A stretch of 64,000 nucleotides of DNA from Bacteroidota bacterium (lineage in GTDB: Bacteria; Bacteroidota; Bacteroidia; Chitinophagales; Chitinophagaceae). The position numbers and the translations under genes are program-made. Below, piece after piece: positions 8,741 through 18,566 of the stretch (position 1 is its first letter; the number at the start of each line of letters is the position of its first letter). A model generated the notes under the pieces. It did no database searches. It saw nothing but the letters and a program-made list of their open reading frames with translations, and was not told where the DNA came from. Location: contig JAFDXX010000007.1 in the NCBI GenBank assembly GCA_018267705.1, forward strand, positions 1 through 64,000, in the 5' to 3' direction.

Positions 8741-10999
8741 ATGCAAGAGCAAAAGACCGCAGAACAAGTACAAATACCTAAATACACATTAACGGCAGAA
8801 CAAGAAAAAAAAGAAATTTTGCGGCGTTATAGGGCATTATTAAAAGCCCTTCGTCCTAAATTAACCAAAGAAAGCAAAAAGCTAGTACGTACTGCATTTG
8901 AAATGGCTGCCGAAGCTCACAAAACCATGCGGCGTAAAAGCGGAGAACCTTACATATTACACCCTATTGCTGTTGCCATGATTTGTGTTGAAGAAATTGG
9001 TTTGGGTGTAAGAAGTACAATTTGCTCATTATTGCATGATACTATTGAAGATACCGATATTACTGTAGAAGATGTTGAAAGAGAATTTGGACATGAAATT
9101 GCCAAAATTGTTGATGGCTTAACAAAAATTTCTAATGTAATAGATACCAACACTTCACAACAAGCCGAAAATTTTAAAAAAATACTTTTAACCTTAACCG
9201 ATGACCCAAGAGTTATTTTAATAAAATTAGCAGACCGGCTTCACAACATGCGAACCTTAGACAGCATGAAACGTGAAAAGCAATTAAAAATTTCTTCAGA
9301 AACCGTTTGGGTATATGCACCACTTGCACACCGCATGGGTTTATATTCTATTAAAACAGAAATGGAAGATTTGGCAATGAAATATTTAGAGCCCGAAGCC
9401 TACAGAGATATTGCCCAAAAACTATCGGAAACAAAAAGAGAAAGAACAAGATACATTAATGAATTTATTAAACCCTTAAAAGAAAAATTAACCGCTGCTA
9501 ATTTTGATTTCGAAATTTACGGAAGACCCAAAAGCATTCACTCTATATGGAATAAAATAAAAACAAAAGGCGTAAGCTTTGAAGAAGTATATGATTTATT
9601 TGCCATACGTGTTATTTTAAACTCATCTCCCGAAAAAGAAAAAGAAGATTGCTGGAAAGTGTATTCAATAATAACTGATGAATACCTACCATCAACCGAA
9701 AGATTAAGAGATTGGTTAAGCAACCCAAAAAGCAATGGATATGAAGCTTTACATACAACCGTAATGGGCCCGCAAGGTAAATGGGTTGAAGTACAAATTC
9801 GTTCTAAAAGAATGAATGAAATTGCAGAAAAAGGTTTAGCTGCACATTATAAATATAAAGAAGGCAATAACGATGAAGACCGTTTTGATAAATGGCTAGG
9901 ACAAATAAGAGAAGTTTTAACTACACAAGAAACAGACAGTATAGATTTTTTACAAGACTTTAAAACATCTTTTCTTGCAGAAGATATTTATGTTTATACC
10001 CCAAAAGGCGATGTAAAAATGTTACCAAAAGGTAGCAGTGCATTAGATTTTGCATTCTCTATTCACTCTGCAATTGGCAGCAAATGTATTGGTGCAAAAG
10101 TAAACCACAAATTAGTACCCATAAGCCATAAACTACGCAGTGGAGACCAAATTGAAATTATTACCAGCAACAAACAAAAACCAACTGAAGACTGGTTAAA
10201 TTTTGTAGTAACCGCAAAAGCAAAAACAAAAATTAAAGATGCCTTACGCGAAGAAAAAAGATTAATAGCCGATGACGGTAAATATATTTTACAAAGAAAA
10301 TTAGAAGGCATGGGAGCAGCATACACTCCCGGCAATATTGAAGAAATAATGCAGTTTTATAAACTATCTTCTCAATTAGATTTATTATATAAAATTGCCA
10401 TAAAAAGTATTGATCTTAAAGAGTTGAAAGATTTTCAGGTTTTAGGAGATAGATTAGAACCTCCACGTCCTAAAATTATTACTACCACCGAAACCAATAC
10501 TGATACACAACAAAAACAAGTAGCAAAAAAAGATAGTGAGTTAATTATTTTTGGAGAAAGCAGCGATAAAATTGTTTATCAATTAGCAAAATGTTGCAAC
10601 CCCATTCCGGGCGATACCGTTTTTGGTTTTGTAACAACCGGAAAAGGATTGGTAATACACCGAACCAATTGCCCTAATGCAGCACAATTAATGGCTAATT
10701 ACGGGCACAGAATTGTTAAAACAAAATGGGCTAAGAATAAAGAAATTTCTTTCTTAACAGGATTGAAAATTATTGGAATGGATGATGTAGGAGTTATTAA
10801 TAAAATAACAAATGTAATTAGTGGTGAAATGAAAATTAATATTGCTGCATTAACCATTGAAAGTGGCGATGGTATTTTTGAAGGAACCGTAAAAGTATTT
10901 GTACACGATAAAGAAGAGTTAGAAGATTTAGTTAATAAACTAAAACAATTAAATGGTATTCAATCTGTAGATAGATTTGATACGGAAGATGTTCAATAA
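8741..10999 (+). CDS. rel: Bifunctional (p)ppGpp synthetase/hydrolase, RelA/SpoT family
   Basis: A full-length 752-residue Rel protein that makes and degrades the stringent-response alarmone. The hydrolase HD domain is intact: His74, the His99-Asp100 pair and the ED at 103-104 (HDTIED). The synthetase domain follows (YGRPKSIHSIWNKI, then NPKSNGYEALHT and the glutamate of EVQIRS). The regulatory half has a TGS domain (VYTPKGDVKMLPKGSSALDF), a zinc-finger-like segment (CCNPIPGD and HRTNCPNA) and a C-terminal ACT domain. Both catalytic sites look functional, as expected where a single Rel does both jobs. It is transcribed away from the ABC exporter and ends 4 bases before the convergent PabB-like gene. 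Confidence 0.96.
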   Translation: MQEQKTAEQVQIPKYTLTAEQEKKEILRRYRALLKALRPKLTKESKKLVRTAFEMAAEAHKTMRRKSGEPYILHPIAVAMICVEEIGLGVRSTICSLLHDTIEDTDITVEDVEREFGHEIAKIVDGLTKISNVIDTNTSQQAENFKKILLTLTDDPRVILIKLADRLHNMRTLDSMKREKQLKISSETVWVYAPLAHRMGLYSIKTEMEDLAMKYLEPEAYRDIAQKLSETKRERTRYINEFIKPLKEKLTAANFDFEIYGRPKSIHSIWNKIKTKGVSFEEVYDLFAIRVILNSSPEKEKEDCWKVYSIITDEYLPSTERLRDWLSNPKSNGYEALHTTVMGPQGKWVEVQIRSKRMNEIAEKGLAAHYKYKEGNNDEDRFDKWLGQIREVLTTQETDSIDFLQDFKTSFLAEDIYVYTPKGDVKMLPKGSSALDFAFSIHSAIGSKCIGAKVNHKLVPISHKLRSGDQIEIITSNKQKPTEDWLNFVVTAKAKTKIKDALREEKRLIADDGKYILQRKLEGMGAAYTPGNIEEIMQFYKLSSQLDLLYKIAIKSIDLKELKDFQVLGDRLEPPRPKIITTTETNTDTQQKQVAKKDSELIIFGESSDKIVYQLAKCCNPIPGDTVFGFVTTGKGLVIHRTNCPNAAQLMANYGHRIVKTKWAKNKEISFLTGLKIIGMDDVGVINKITNVISGEMKINIAALTIESGDGIFEGTVKVFVHDKEELEDLVNKLKQLNGIQSVDRFDTEDVQ

Positions 11000-11003
11000 A
11001 CCA

Positions 11004-12278
11004 TTACTGTAATACTTGCATTATTGCAGAAGCTTTTAATAAACATTCTTCATATTCCTCTTCTGCATTGCTGTTAAACGTAATGCCACCACCTACTTGA
11101 AACGATAAATATTTTTTTGATTGGTTGTATTGAATACTTCTTATTACCACATTAAAATCAAAATCTTTATTAGGTTTTATATAACCAATAGTTCCACTGT
11201 ATAAACCGCGTTTACTTTGTTCATATTGCTCGGTTAATTGCATTACTTTTAATTTGGGTGCACCGGTCATAGAACCCATAGGGAACGTGGCTTTTAATAC
11301 GTCAACAAAATCTATATCATTTTTTAATTCGCCTTTTACAGTTGATATTAATTGATGTACTTGCGGAAAAGTGTAAACACCAAACAATTCATTTACTGCA
11401 ACAGAACCTTGTTTACATATTTTGCTTAAATCATTTCTTACTAAATCTACCACCATTACATTTTCACTTTTGTCTTTTTCACTTTTTTGCAATTGTTGTT
11501 TTAATATTTCATCATACAAATTATTTTGTAAATCTCTTTTATGTGTTCCTTTAATAGGTTGAGAAATTATTGAATTATCTTTTTTTTGAATATACCTTTC
11601 AGGGCTGGCACACAATAAAAACTTATCATTTAATTTATAATAAGCCGCAAACGGAACAGGAGAAATATTTACCAATTTATTGTAAGCATTAATAGTATTT
11701 AGTAAAACATTTTCTGCAAAAAATTCCATACAAAAATTCAACTCATAACAATCTCCACGCAAAATATGTTCACGAATTTTTTTAATAATTTCAATATACG
11801 TTTGTTTTGAAATTTTTTGTTTTAAATGAATTGAATTGAGAATTGTGTATTGCGAATTATGAGTTATCAATTTTAATATATCTTCAAAAATATTTTGAGG
11901 ATTTTCATCAATGCAACTAATAATAACTTCTTGTTGTTTTAATTCTATTACGGTTTGTGGTTGAAAAAAACATATCTCCTGAAAGCCAATCCCATCTGAA
12001 TTTGCAGAGGTTAGGTTATAAATTTCATTTTTAAAATCATAGGCTACATGCCCAAATAACCAATCGTTTTCATTGGTTAAAAAATGTTTTAATGTATTTG
12101 TAGTAGTAAAACTTTTTATAGCATTAACAGCTAATAAACATTCAACAGAGTGGTGTTCAGATTGGTATTGATGATTATCTAAAAAAATGCAAATGTTGAA
12201 CTGGTTTGCCCAGTCCAACATTTTTATTTTAAATTCATTAAAATTTGTTAGGGTAAATGTTTGTGTAATTCTATTCAC
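11004..12278 (-). CDS. pabB: Chorismate-binding enzyme, aminodeoxychorismate synthase component I (PabB-like)
   Basis: A 424-residue protein of the anthranilate/aminodeoxychorismate synthase component I family. The C-terminal chorismate-binding domain carries PIKGTHKRD, FPMGSMTGAPKLK and YSGTIGYI. The Lys of PIKGT is the residue PabB uses for its covalent intermediate, while TrpE has Ala there, so PabB is preferred over TrpE. It would make 4-amino-4-deoxychorismate for folate together with an amidotransferase not in this window. The N-terminal 120 residues are poorly conserved. It lies 15 bases after the acidic protein gene and is probably co-transcribed with it. Confidence 0.85.
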   Translation of the reverse strand: MNRITQTFTLTNFNEFKIKMLDWANQFNICIFLDNHQYQSEHHSVECLLAVNAIKSFTTTNTLKHFLTNENDWLFGHVAYDFKNEIYNLTSANSDGIGFQEICFFQPQTVIELKQQEVIISCIDENPQNIFEDILKLITHNSQYTILNSIHLKQKISKQTYIEIIKKIREHILRGDCYELNFCMEFFAENVLLNTINAYNKLVNISPVPFAAYYKLNDKFLLCASPERYIQKKDNSIISQPIKGTHKRDLQNNLYDEILKQQLQKSEKDKSENVMVVDLVRNDLSKICKQGSVAVNELFGVYTFPQVHQLISTVKGELKNDIDFVDVLKATFPMGSMTGAPKLKVMQLTEQYEQSKRGLYSGTIGYIKPNKDFDFNVVIRSIQYNQSKKYLSFQVGGGITFNSNAEEEYEECLLKASAIMQVLQ

Positions 12279-12293
12279 AAATAAGATGCGGTT

Positions 12294-12722
12294 TTAAAAA
12301 TCGTCATCATCTTCAAACTCATCTTTATCATCAAACATATCAAACTCTTTTAAGTCATCATCAAACTTAAAATCGTCATCATCATCTCCACTTTTTTTCT
12401 TACCACTACCGGTTGCTTTTTTCCCTTTCGATTTTGGTACATCAAATTCATCAAAGTCCGGATCCCATTCGTCTTCTTCATCGGCTTTATTCCAATCATC
12501 TTCCTCTTCTTCTAAATCATCATCGTCATCATCTTCCGCTTTTTTCGATTTTTTAGACGAAGCTTTTGCACCTTTTTTTGTAGGCGTGTCGTCTTCTTCA
12601 TCCAAATCATCATCGTCATCATCTTCCAATTGTTTTTTACTTTTGGTAGATGCTTTTTTTTCTACTTCGTTGTTTGCTGTTTTCTTGGGTGTTGTTTTCT
12701 TACCCTTATCAGAGCTTGCCAT
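12294..12722 (-). CDS. Highly acidic low-complexity protein with Lys-rich segments, unknown function
   Basis: 142 residues, most of them Asp, Glu, Lys and Ser. Lys/Ser-rich stretches alternate with runs such as EDDDDDDLEEEEDD, and the C-terminus is DDKDEFEDDDDF. No domain, membrane segment or cysteine is visible, so it is probably disordered. It contains a duplicated unit: a 24-base sequence occurs identically at 12514-12537 and 12604-12627, in frame, 30 codons apart. It lies between purA (208 bases upstream) and pabB (15 bases downstream). The composition suits a charge-based binder of nucleic acid or basic protein, but that is conjecture. Coding is supported by the intact frame and typical start. 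Confidence 0.7.
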   Translation of the reverse strand: MASSDKGKKTTPKKTANNEVEKKASTKSKKQLEDDDDDDLDEEDDTPTKKGAKASSKKSKKAEDDDDDDLEEEEDDWNKADEEDEWDPDFDEFDVPKSKGKKATGSGKKKSGDDDDDFKFDDDLKEFDMFDDKDEFEDDDDF

Positions 12723-12850
12723 ATTTCTAATAAGTTTTGTTATTGTAAAATTTCAATGCAAATAAATATTAACCAAAAAAATAACCAAGTTTTTTCTTAA
12801 AAAAATTTTTAAATTTTACAATTAAAATTCCAGTTATTTTTTGTTGTTTG

Positions 12851-12888
12851 TAAGAAAAGTTTTATTGCTATACGTTTTGCTTTTCTTA
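12851..12888. repeat. Inverted repeat in the purA / acidic-protein gap
   Basis: Nine-base arms TAAGAAAAG (12851-12859) and CTTTTCTTA (12880-12888) are separated by 20 bases. No T-run follows on the minus strand, so I do not call a terminator. It may be a processing or attenuation hairpin between purA and the next gene. Confidence 0.4.
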
Positions 12889-12930
12889 AACAATATTTTT
12901 TATAATGAATACTGCATAAAACTGCAATAT

Positions 12931-14202
<1,272 letters not shown>

Positions 14203-14213
14203 TTAAGTTGAGG

Positions 14214-14221
14214 CAAATGTA
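14214..14221 (-). promoter_or_regulatory. Promoter -7 element of purA
   Basis: The minus strand reads TACATTTG, an exact TAnnTTTG match, followed by CCTC, 20 bases upstream of the purA ATG. Confidence 0.65.
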
Positions 14222-14443
14222 GGGTAAGCCTTAATGAATGCAAAAAGTAAAAACTAAAAGTAGTGAATAACAATTTTTTGAATGAATGAAAAGGATTGTA
14301 TAAAAATTCATTTGTAACTTTTATTGAACCTGTTATGGGTGTTTTTCCAAAGCCTAAATAGTGATTATCACATTTGCCAATGCCATTTTTTTTTTGAATA
14401 TTGTAGTATTAATAACATAATATAACCCTCTAAAAAAAATTTA

Positions 14444-14944
14444 ATGCCTAAAAAAATAACTAACCAACAATCACAAAGCCAACGGCAAATACTCCATAAA
14501 AAGTTAAAAACCTTAAATCCGGGATTATTAGATTATTTACCCAAAGCGGTATGCTATAACTTACGCAACAACGGCTCTGAAGAAGGTTTAATTGATTTTT
14601 TATTAACCTTAGAAAAAAAATTTAACGCCGCAGGTATCAGTCAAGATAAACAAGGTGTAGCTTTAGTTTTTGGAGAAAGTAACGACGTTAGTCGCCCGAA
14701 AATTAAAGGAGAAGTAACTATTATGGTTGTGGGAACACTTTTTGAAAATGAATTAAACAACGGTATACCAACCGGAAAAGTAAAAAACATTCAAAACTAT
14801 ACTTCATTAATTGATAGGTTAGATGTATATCCTAACTCAAGTAATGATCCCGGACCTATTCAACAACTTAAGCAAGAGTTTGGTAGCCCCGGTGATGACC
14901 CGAATGATGATACCTCTTTTGATGTTGGAAATTTATGGCCTTAA
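14444..14944 (+). CDS. Uncharacterised 166-residue protein heading a signalling cassette
   Basis: I do not recognise this protein. It has no signal peptide or membrane helix. The first 45 residues are basic and Gln-rich. A central part (about 75-135) looks like an alpha/beta fold (VALVFGESNDV, VTIMVVGTLF). The tail is acidic with Asp-Pro-Asn-Asp elements (GSPGDDPNDDTSFD). The stop overlaps the next gene by 10 bases, and two further overlaps follow down to the response regulator, so it is very likely translated together with the two-component system. A role as ligand-binding or accessory factor for the adjacent kinase is an inference from position only. Confidence 0.7.
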   Translation: MPKKITNQQSQSQRQILHKKLKTLNPGLLDYLPKAVCYNLRNNGSEEGLIDFLLTLEKKFNAAGISQDKQGVALVFGESNDVSRPKIKGEVTIMVVGTLFENELNNGIPTGKVKNIQNYTSLIDRLDVYPNSSNDPGPIQQLKQEFGSPGDDPNDDTSFDVGNLWP

Positions 14945-15594
14945 TAATTATGCTACCATTTTATCAATACATTCAAATAGTAAGTTTTTTGTTGGCAATT
15001 GTTTTTTATAAAGGGCTTAAACAATTTCACTTATTAAGTTTTATTCCATTTTTATTTATTGTAAGTGCAATAGAAGTAAGTGCTTATTTATTACAGCTTA
15101 AAGGAGTAAAAAATGCTTTTACATATAATTTTTATGTGCTTCTTTCTCCCCTATTTTATATGTACTTTTTTTATATTGTATTAAAGCTAACAAATATTAC
15201 GAAAATTGTTTATATATTTATTGTTGTTCTGCAAAATTTGGTAATAATACTTAATTATTTATTTATACAAGGCATTAAAAGTTTTAATAATTACTCTTAT
15301 GTTCTTTTAAGTATTAGCTGCTGTGTTTTTTCTATCATTTCTCTATATAGAATTTCCATTGTTACCAATGATGAGTACAAAAAACAAATGCCCTATATTA
15401 TTATTTTAAGTGCAACACTTTTGTTTTTTTTAGGCAGTTTAATTATTTTAGGTTTGTATCAGTTTATTATTTTTAAAAACCTAACAATAGGCGGTCTGCA
15501 TTTATATAGTATATTAATGCCGGCACTTAATGTAATTATGTATGGAAGTTACTCTTACGCATTTTATTTATGCCACAAGCTAACCAAGAATTAA
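14935..15594 (+). CDS. Seven-helix integral membrane protein, putative sensor partner of the adjacent kinase
   Basis: 219 residues with seven hydrophobic segments, roughly at 10-25, 34-54, 65-85, 90-110, 118-138, 152-180 and 190-213. There is no catalytic motif. It overlaps the upstream gene by 10 bases and the downstream kinase gene by 25. The arrangement looks like the membrane half of a 7TM-type sensor kinase carried on a separate polypeptide: the kinase next door has only one membrane helix and no sensing domain. An in-frame ATG at 14950 is an alternative start, which would remove the upstream overlap. Sensing function is inferred. Confidence 0.75.
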   Translation: MALIIMLPFYQYIQIVSFLLAIVFYKGLKQFHLLSFIPFLFIVSAIEVSAYLLQLKGVKNAFTYNFYVLLSPLFYMYFFYIVLKLTNITKIVYIFIVVLQNLVIILNYLFIQGIKSFNNYSYVLLSISCCVFSIISLYRISIVTNDEYKKQMPYIIILSATLLFFLGSLIILGLYQFIIFKNLTIGGLHLYSILMPALNVIMYGSYSYAFYLCHKLTKN

Positions 15595-16349
15595 TACTAT
15601 TAATTATAGCCGTATCATTAATATTAATGACTTTAGGTACTGTGTTTTTAATTGCCATGTTATATTATAGAAAGAGGAAAAAAAACATGGAAGAAGAGCA
15701 TGATAAAATAAAAAAAAAGTTTCAACAACAGTTGCTTCAATCTCAATTAGAAATACAAGAACAAACATTTAATGCTATTAGTCAAGAAATACATGATAAT
15801 GTTGGGCAAATTTTAAGTTTAGCAAAAGTGCAAATGAATATTGCAGAAGAGCAACAAAAAAGTTCTTCAACATTATTAAAAGATGCCAAAGAAAATATTA
15901 CCCGTGCATTAGATGATTTAAGAGATATTGCCAAAAGCTTAAGTACCGATAGGGTTGAAAAATTAGATTTTCTACAAATTTTAAAAAACGAAGTAGAACG
16001 CTTAAACAGAATTAAAAAAATAAAATGCAATTTAACAATTGCTGGTGCAAGTAGAGAAATAGGTAATAAACACAAATTAATAAGTTTCAGGATTATTCAA
16101 GAATCAATAAACAATATATTAAAACATGCACGTGCATCAGAAATAAATATTGCTATTTCTTTTACAGAAAAAGAATTAAACACAATAGTAACAGATAATG
16201 GTATTGGATTTAATACAACCTTATCTAATAAAGGTCTTGGATTACAAAATATTATAAAACGGGCTGAGTTAATAGGTGGAAACGCTTCTATAAAAAGTGA
16301 AATAAATAAAGGAACAAGTGTAACAATAAATATTCCGTATGAACAATGA
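15570..16349 (+). CDS. Sensor histidine kinase, HisKA_3 (DesK/NarX-type)
   Basis: 259 residues. One membrane helix (about 8-32) is followed by a coiled linker and the dimerisation/phosphoacceptor helix with His75 in SQEIHDNVGQ. The HATPase domain has the N box (IIQESINNILKHA), the G1 box (VTDNGIGFN) and the G2 box (KGLGLQNIIKRAEL). There is no extracellular sensing domain. The start overlaps the seven-helix gene by 25 bases and the end overlaps the regulator gene by 11. The partner regulator is the next gene. Confidence 0.92.
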   Translation: MPQANQELILLIIAVSLILMTLGTVFLIAMLYYRKRKKNMEEEHDKIKKKFQQQLLQSQLEIQEQTFNAISQEIHDNVGQILSLAKVQMNIAEEQQKSSSTLLKDAKENITRALDDLRDIAKSLSTDRVEKLDFLQILKNEVERLNRIKKIKCNLTIAGASREIGNKHKLISFRIIQESINNILKHARASEINIAISFTEKELNTIVTDNGIGFNTTLSNKGLGLQNIIKRAELIGGNASIKSEINKGTSVTINIPYEQ

Positions 16350-16998
16350 AAAAAAAATAGTAGTAGTTGATGATCATACCTTGTTTAGACAAGGGCTTTG
16401 TATGCTTATAAATCTTTTTGCCAACTATACTGTTTTATTTGATGCCACCAATGGAAAAGATTTTATAAATAAATTGGATACAAATAATTTACCTGATATT
16501 GTATTGCTTGATATTAATATGCCAGAAATGGATGGATATGAAACTGCTTTATGGATTAAAAACAATTACCCCGAAATAAAAGTTTTAGCATTAAGCACAA
16601 TGGACGCAGATGTTAGCATTATTAAAATGATAAAATGCGGAGCCAAAGGTTATATATTAAAAGATGCAGAATCTTCTGAACTGAAATTGGCTTTTAATGA
16701 AGTTTTAAGCAAAGGTTTTTTTTATAACGATTTAGTGTCGAAAAAAATTTTACAATCAATGAATTTATTGGTTGATGAAAGTAGCAGTGTAAACAAAATG
16801 TTAAACTTAAATGATAGAGAATTAGCGTTTTTAAAAGCAGCCTGCAGCGAAAAAAGCTATGCACAAATTGCGAAAGAAATGTTTGTGAGTGAAAGAACCG
16901 TAGATGGTTATAGAGATACTTTGTTTAAAAAACTAAATGTAACAACACGAGTAGGTTTGGTAATGTATGCTATTAAAAACAAAGTAGTTGAATTGTAA
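16339..16998 (+). CDS. NarL/LuxR-family response regulator
   Basis: 219 residues. The receiver domain (about 5-125) has the acidic pair VDDH (D11-D12), the phosphoacceptor Asp58 in IVLLDINMPEMDG, and the conserved Lys in YILKDAESSE. The C-terminal helix-turn-helix (about 155-215; SYAQIAKEMFVSERTVDGYR) is of the LuxR type. It overlaps the kinase gene by 11 bases, so the pair is certainly cognate. Targets are unknown. It ends 15 bases before a convergent L,D-transpeptidase gene. Confidence 0.95.
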   Translation: MNNEKKIVVVDDHTLFRQGLCMLINLFANYTVLFDATNGKDFINKLDTNNLPDIVLLDINMPEMDGYETALWIKNNYPEIKVLALSTMDADVSIIKMIKCGAKGYILKDAESSELKLAFNEVLSKGFFYNDLVSKKILQSMNLLVDESSSVNKMLNLNDRELAFLKAACSEKSYAQIAKEMFVSERTVDGYRDTLFKKLNVTTRVGLVMYAIKNKVVEL

Positions 16999-17013
16999 AA
17001 CAACAAATTCATT

Positions 17014-17538
17014 TTATTTTTTAATAATAACTTTTGTGCCTACCGGAATTTTTTTAAATATTTCATCAATATAAATATTCTTGGTGCTAACACAACCCAT
17101 TGTCCAGTTTTGATATTGATCAACAGCAAAATCTTCGTGTGGCCAGGTTCCGTGTATGCCAATTTCTCCACCAATTTGTGCATTGGAAGGAATAAGCCCT
17201 TTCAATTTTCTTTCATTAAATTTTATATAATCATCTGCAGTAGGATAATTAAGCATTAAAAATTTATCCCATTTTGGATGTGGGCGTTTTGCTGTAATAT
17301 GATAAATTCCTTCGGGTGTTCTTCTATCTCCCTTCATCATTTTATCTCCTAAATCTTTACTTCCAAATACAACGGGGTAAGATATTAACCAGTTATCATA
17401 TGCATCGTAAACCCGCATTTCATAACTATGTTTTTCAATAACAATATAATAATCATCAGCACTTGCAATAGTGCTTTTAAATGAGGTATTTAGTAGTGCT
17501 AATACGGCTATTATTATAACTATAACTTGCTTTTTCAT
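17014..17538 (-). CDS. L,D-transpeptidase (YkuD domain), exported
   Basis: 174 residues with an N-terminal signal or anchor helix (MKKQVIVIIIAVLALLNTSF). The YkuD domain covers about residues 30-174, with His129 in GIHGTWPH and the catalytic Cys149 in TMGCVST. The usual Ser before xGC is replaced by Thr. Such enzymes form 3-3 peptidoglycan cross-links or attach proteins to peptidoglycan in the periplasm. A second, unrelated-subfamily L,D-transpeptidase lies at 46409. It is transcribed convergently with the response regulator. Confidence 0.88.
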   Translation of the reverse strand: MKKQVIVIIIAVLALLNTSFKSTIASADDYYIVIEKHSYEMRVYDAYDNWLISYPVVFGSKDLGDKMMKGDRRTPEGIYHITAKRPHPKWDKFLMLNYPTADDYIKFNERKLKGLIPSNAQIGGEIGIHGTWPHEDFAVDQYQNWTMGCVSTKNIYIDEIFKKIPVGTKVIIKK

Positions 17539-17614
17539 AATAGTAACTGTATATGAGAACGTAAATTATGAAGAAAGCGTATGTATATTGTACAGTTTTG
17601 CAAAATTTTATCTT

Positions 17615-17648
17615 AAAAAATAAACGCCTCCGTTTAAGGAAGCGTTTA
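17615..17648 (-). terminator. Terminator after the beta-barrel gene of the ECF cluster
   Basis: The minus strand forms TAAACGC/GCGTTTA, then a mismatch and three more pairs around a six-base loop, and ends in TTTTTT. It starts 24 bases after the stop at 17672. Confidence 0.75.
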
Positions 17649-17671
17649 TAATTATTATAGGTATTGTTATT

Positions 17672-18547
17672 TTACCAGTTGCTAAATCTTATTCCAACTG
17701 CGTAAGGTGTTTGTTTTAATCCTGTGGCTTCTTTATGCAAATCGTTTAAACTATAACTACCATATAATCTTACAGGGCCCAAACCTATTTCTCCTATTGC
17801 AGCAAAACGCCAAGGTTGCAACATCATATCTCCATAATATTTTTGTTTACCGCGTTCTGCACTAATTTGTTTGTTATGAGAGCCTACTAAATAACCGGCA
17901 CTTACGCCAAAGCTCATACTAAATGCATGTTTTTTTGTAGGGTAGGGATTAATATTAATCATAAACGGAACAGTTAAATAACCTACATATAATTTATTTT
18001 TTGAAAAGCCAATTGAATCGTTAAAAACATAAGGCATAGGTGTGTTGCGATAACTTAAACTTCTATCATATCTGAAATTATACATTTCTAAACCCAATCC
18101 GTATTTTAAGTTTAATACATGTTTAGTTACATTTATTTTTTGCATAAAAAACCAAAGATTTGCGTTAGATGATTTTCCGCTGTTTAATGCCATACTGTTT
18201 TGAGTAACAGGACCATCGGCCGGACGACCGGTTTTTAAATAACCCATACTTTGTGCAGCAGTATAATTGGTATTATCAATTAAGTTAGCAAATCCCAAAT
18301 CGAAAATGAACCAGTTGGTGCTTACATTACTCAACTTCTTTTCTCTATTACTATTTTTAAAACCAATATTGATTTTTACTTTTTCGTTTTTATTATTCTC
18401 ATTATCTGTTTTTTCAGGTTTGTTTTTTTTAACTATCGCAAAATTGCCAACGGTAATGGTATCACTTTGTTGTTGTGTACTATCGGTTTGTGCCACACTT
18501 AGTTGTGCAAGCCCACTAAAGGCAAGCAACATCATCAATTGTTTCAT
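17672..18547 (-). CDS. Outer-membrane beta-barrel protein of the ECF sigma cluster
   Basis: 291 residues with a signal peptide (MKQLMMLLAFSGLAQLSVAQ). A charged low-complexity stretch (Lys/Glu/Asn, about residues 40-75) follows, then alternating polar/hydrophobic strands. The C-terminus GIRFSNW ends in an aromatic residue as in beta-barrels. It resembles the outer-membrane beta-barrel (porin-like) families of Bacteroidota. It lies 19 bases after the anti-sigma gene, and a terminator closes the unit. It is either the regulated product or an envelope-stress reporter; neither is shown by sequence. Confidence 0.75.
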   Translation of the reverse strand: MKQLMMLLAFSGLAQLSVAQTDSTQQQSDTITVGNFAIVKKNKPEKTDNENNKNEKVKINIGFKNSNREKKLSNVSTNWFIFDLGFANLIDNTNYTAAQSMGYLKTGRPADGPVTQNSMALNSGKSSNANLWFFMQKINVTKHVLNLKYGLGLEMYNFRYDRSLSYRNTPMPYVFNDSIGFSKNKLYVGYLTVPFMININPYPTKKHAFSMSFGVSAGYLVGSHNKQISAERGKQKYYGDMMLQPWRFAAIGEIGLGPVRLYGSYSLNDLHKEATGLKQTPYAVGIRFSNW

Positions 18548-18566
18548 ATACTTTAGGTTTTATTTT

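Noticed and set aside
11004..12278. TrpE (anthranilate synthase) for the chorismate enzyme
   Set aside because: The PIKGT motif has the PabB lysine, and no trp genes are adjacent.
12514..12627. 24-base direct repeat as insertion-sequence footprint
   Set aside because: Both copies are in frame within a low-complexity acidic stretch, so simple slippage or codon bias explains them.
12300..12640. CRISPR-like or tandem repeats of ATC/GTC triplets
   Set aside because: They are codons for Asp and Glu in the acidic protein, with no spacers or repeat units of fixed length.
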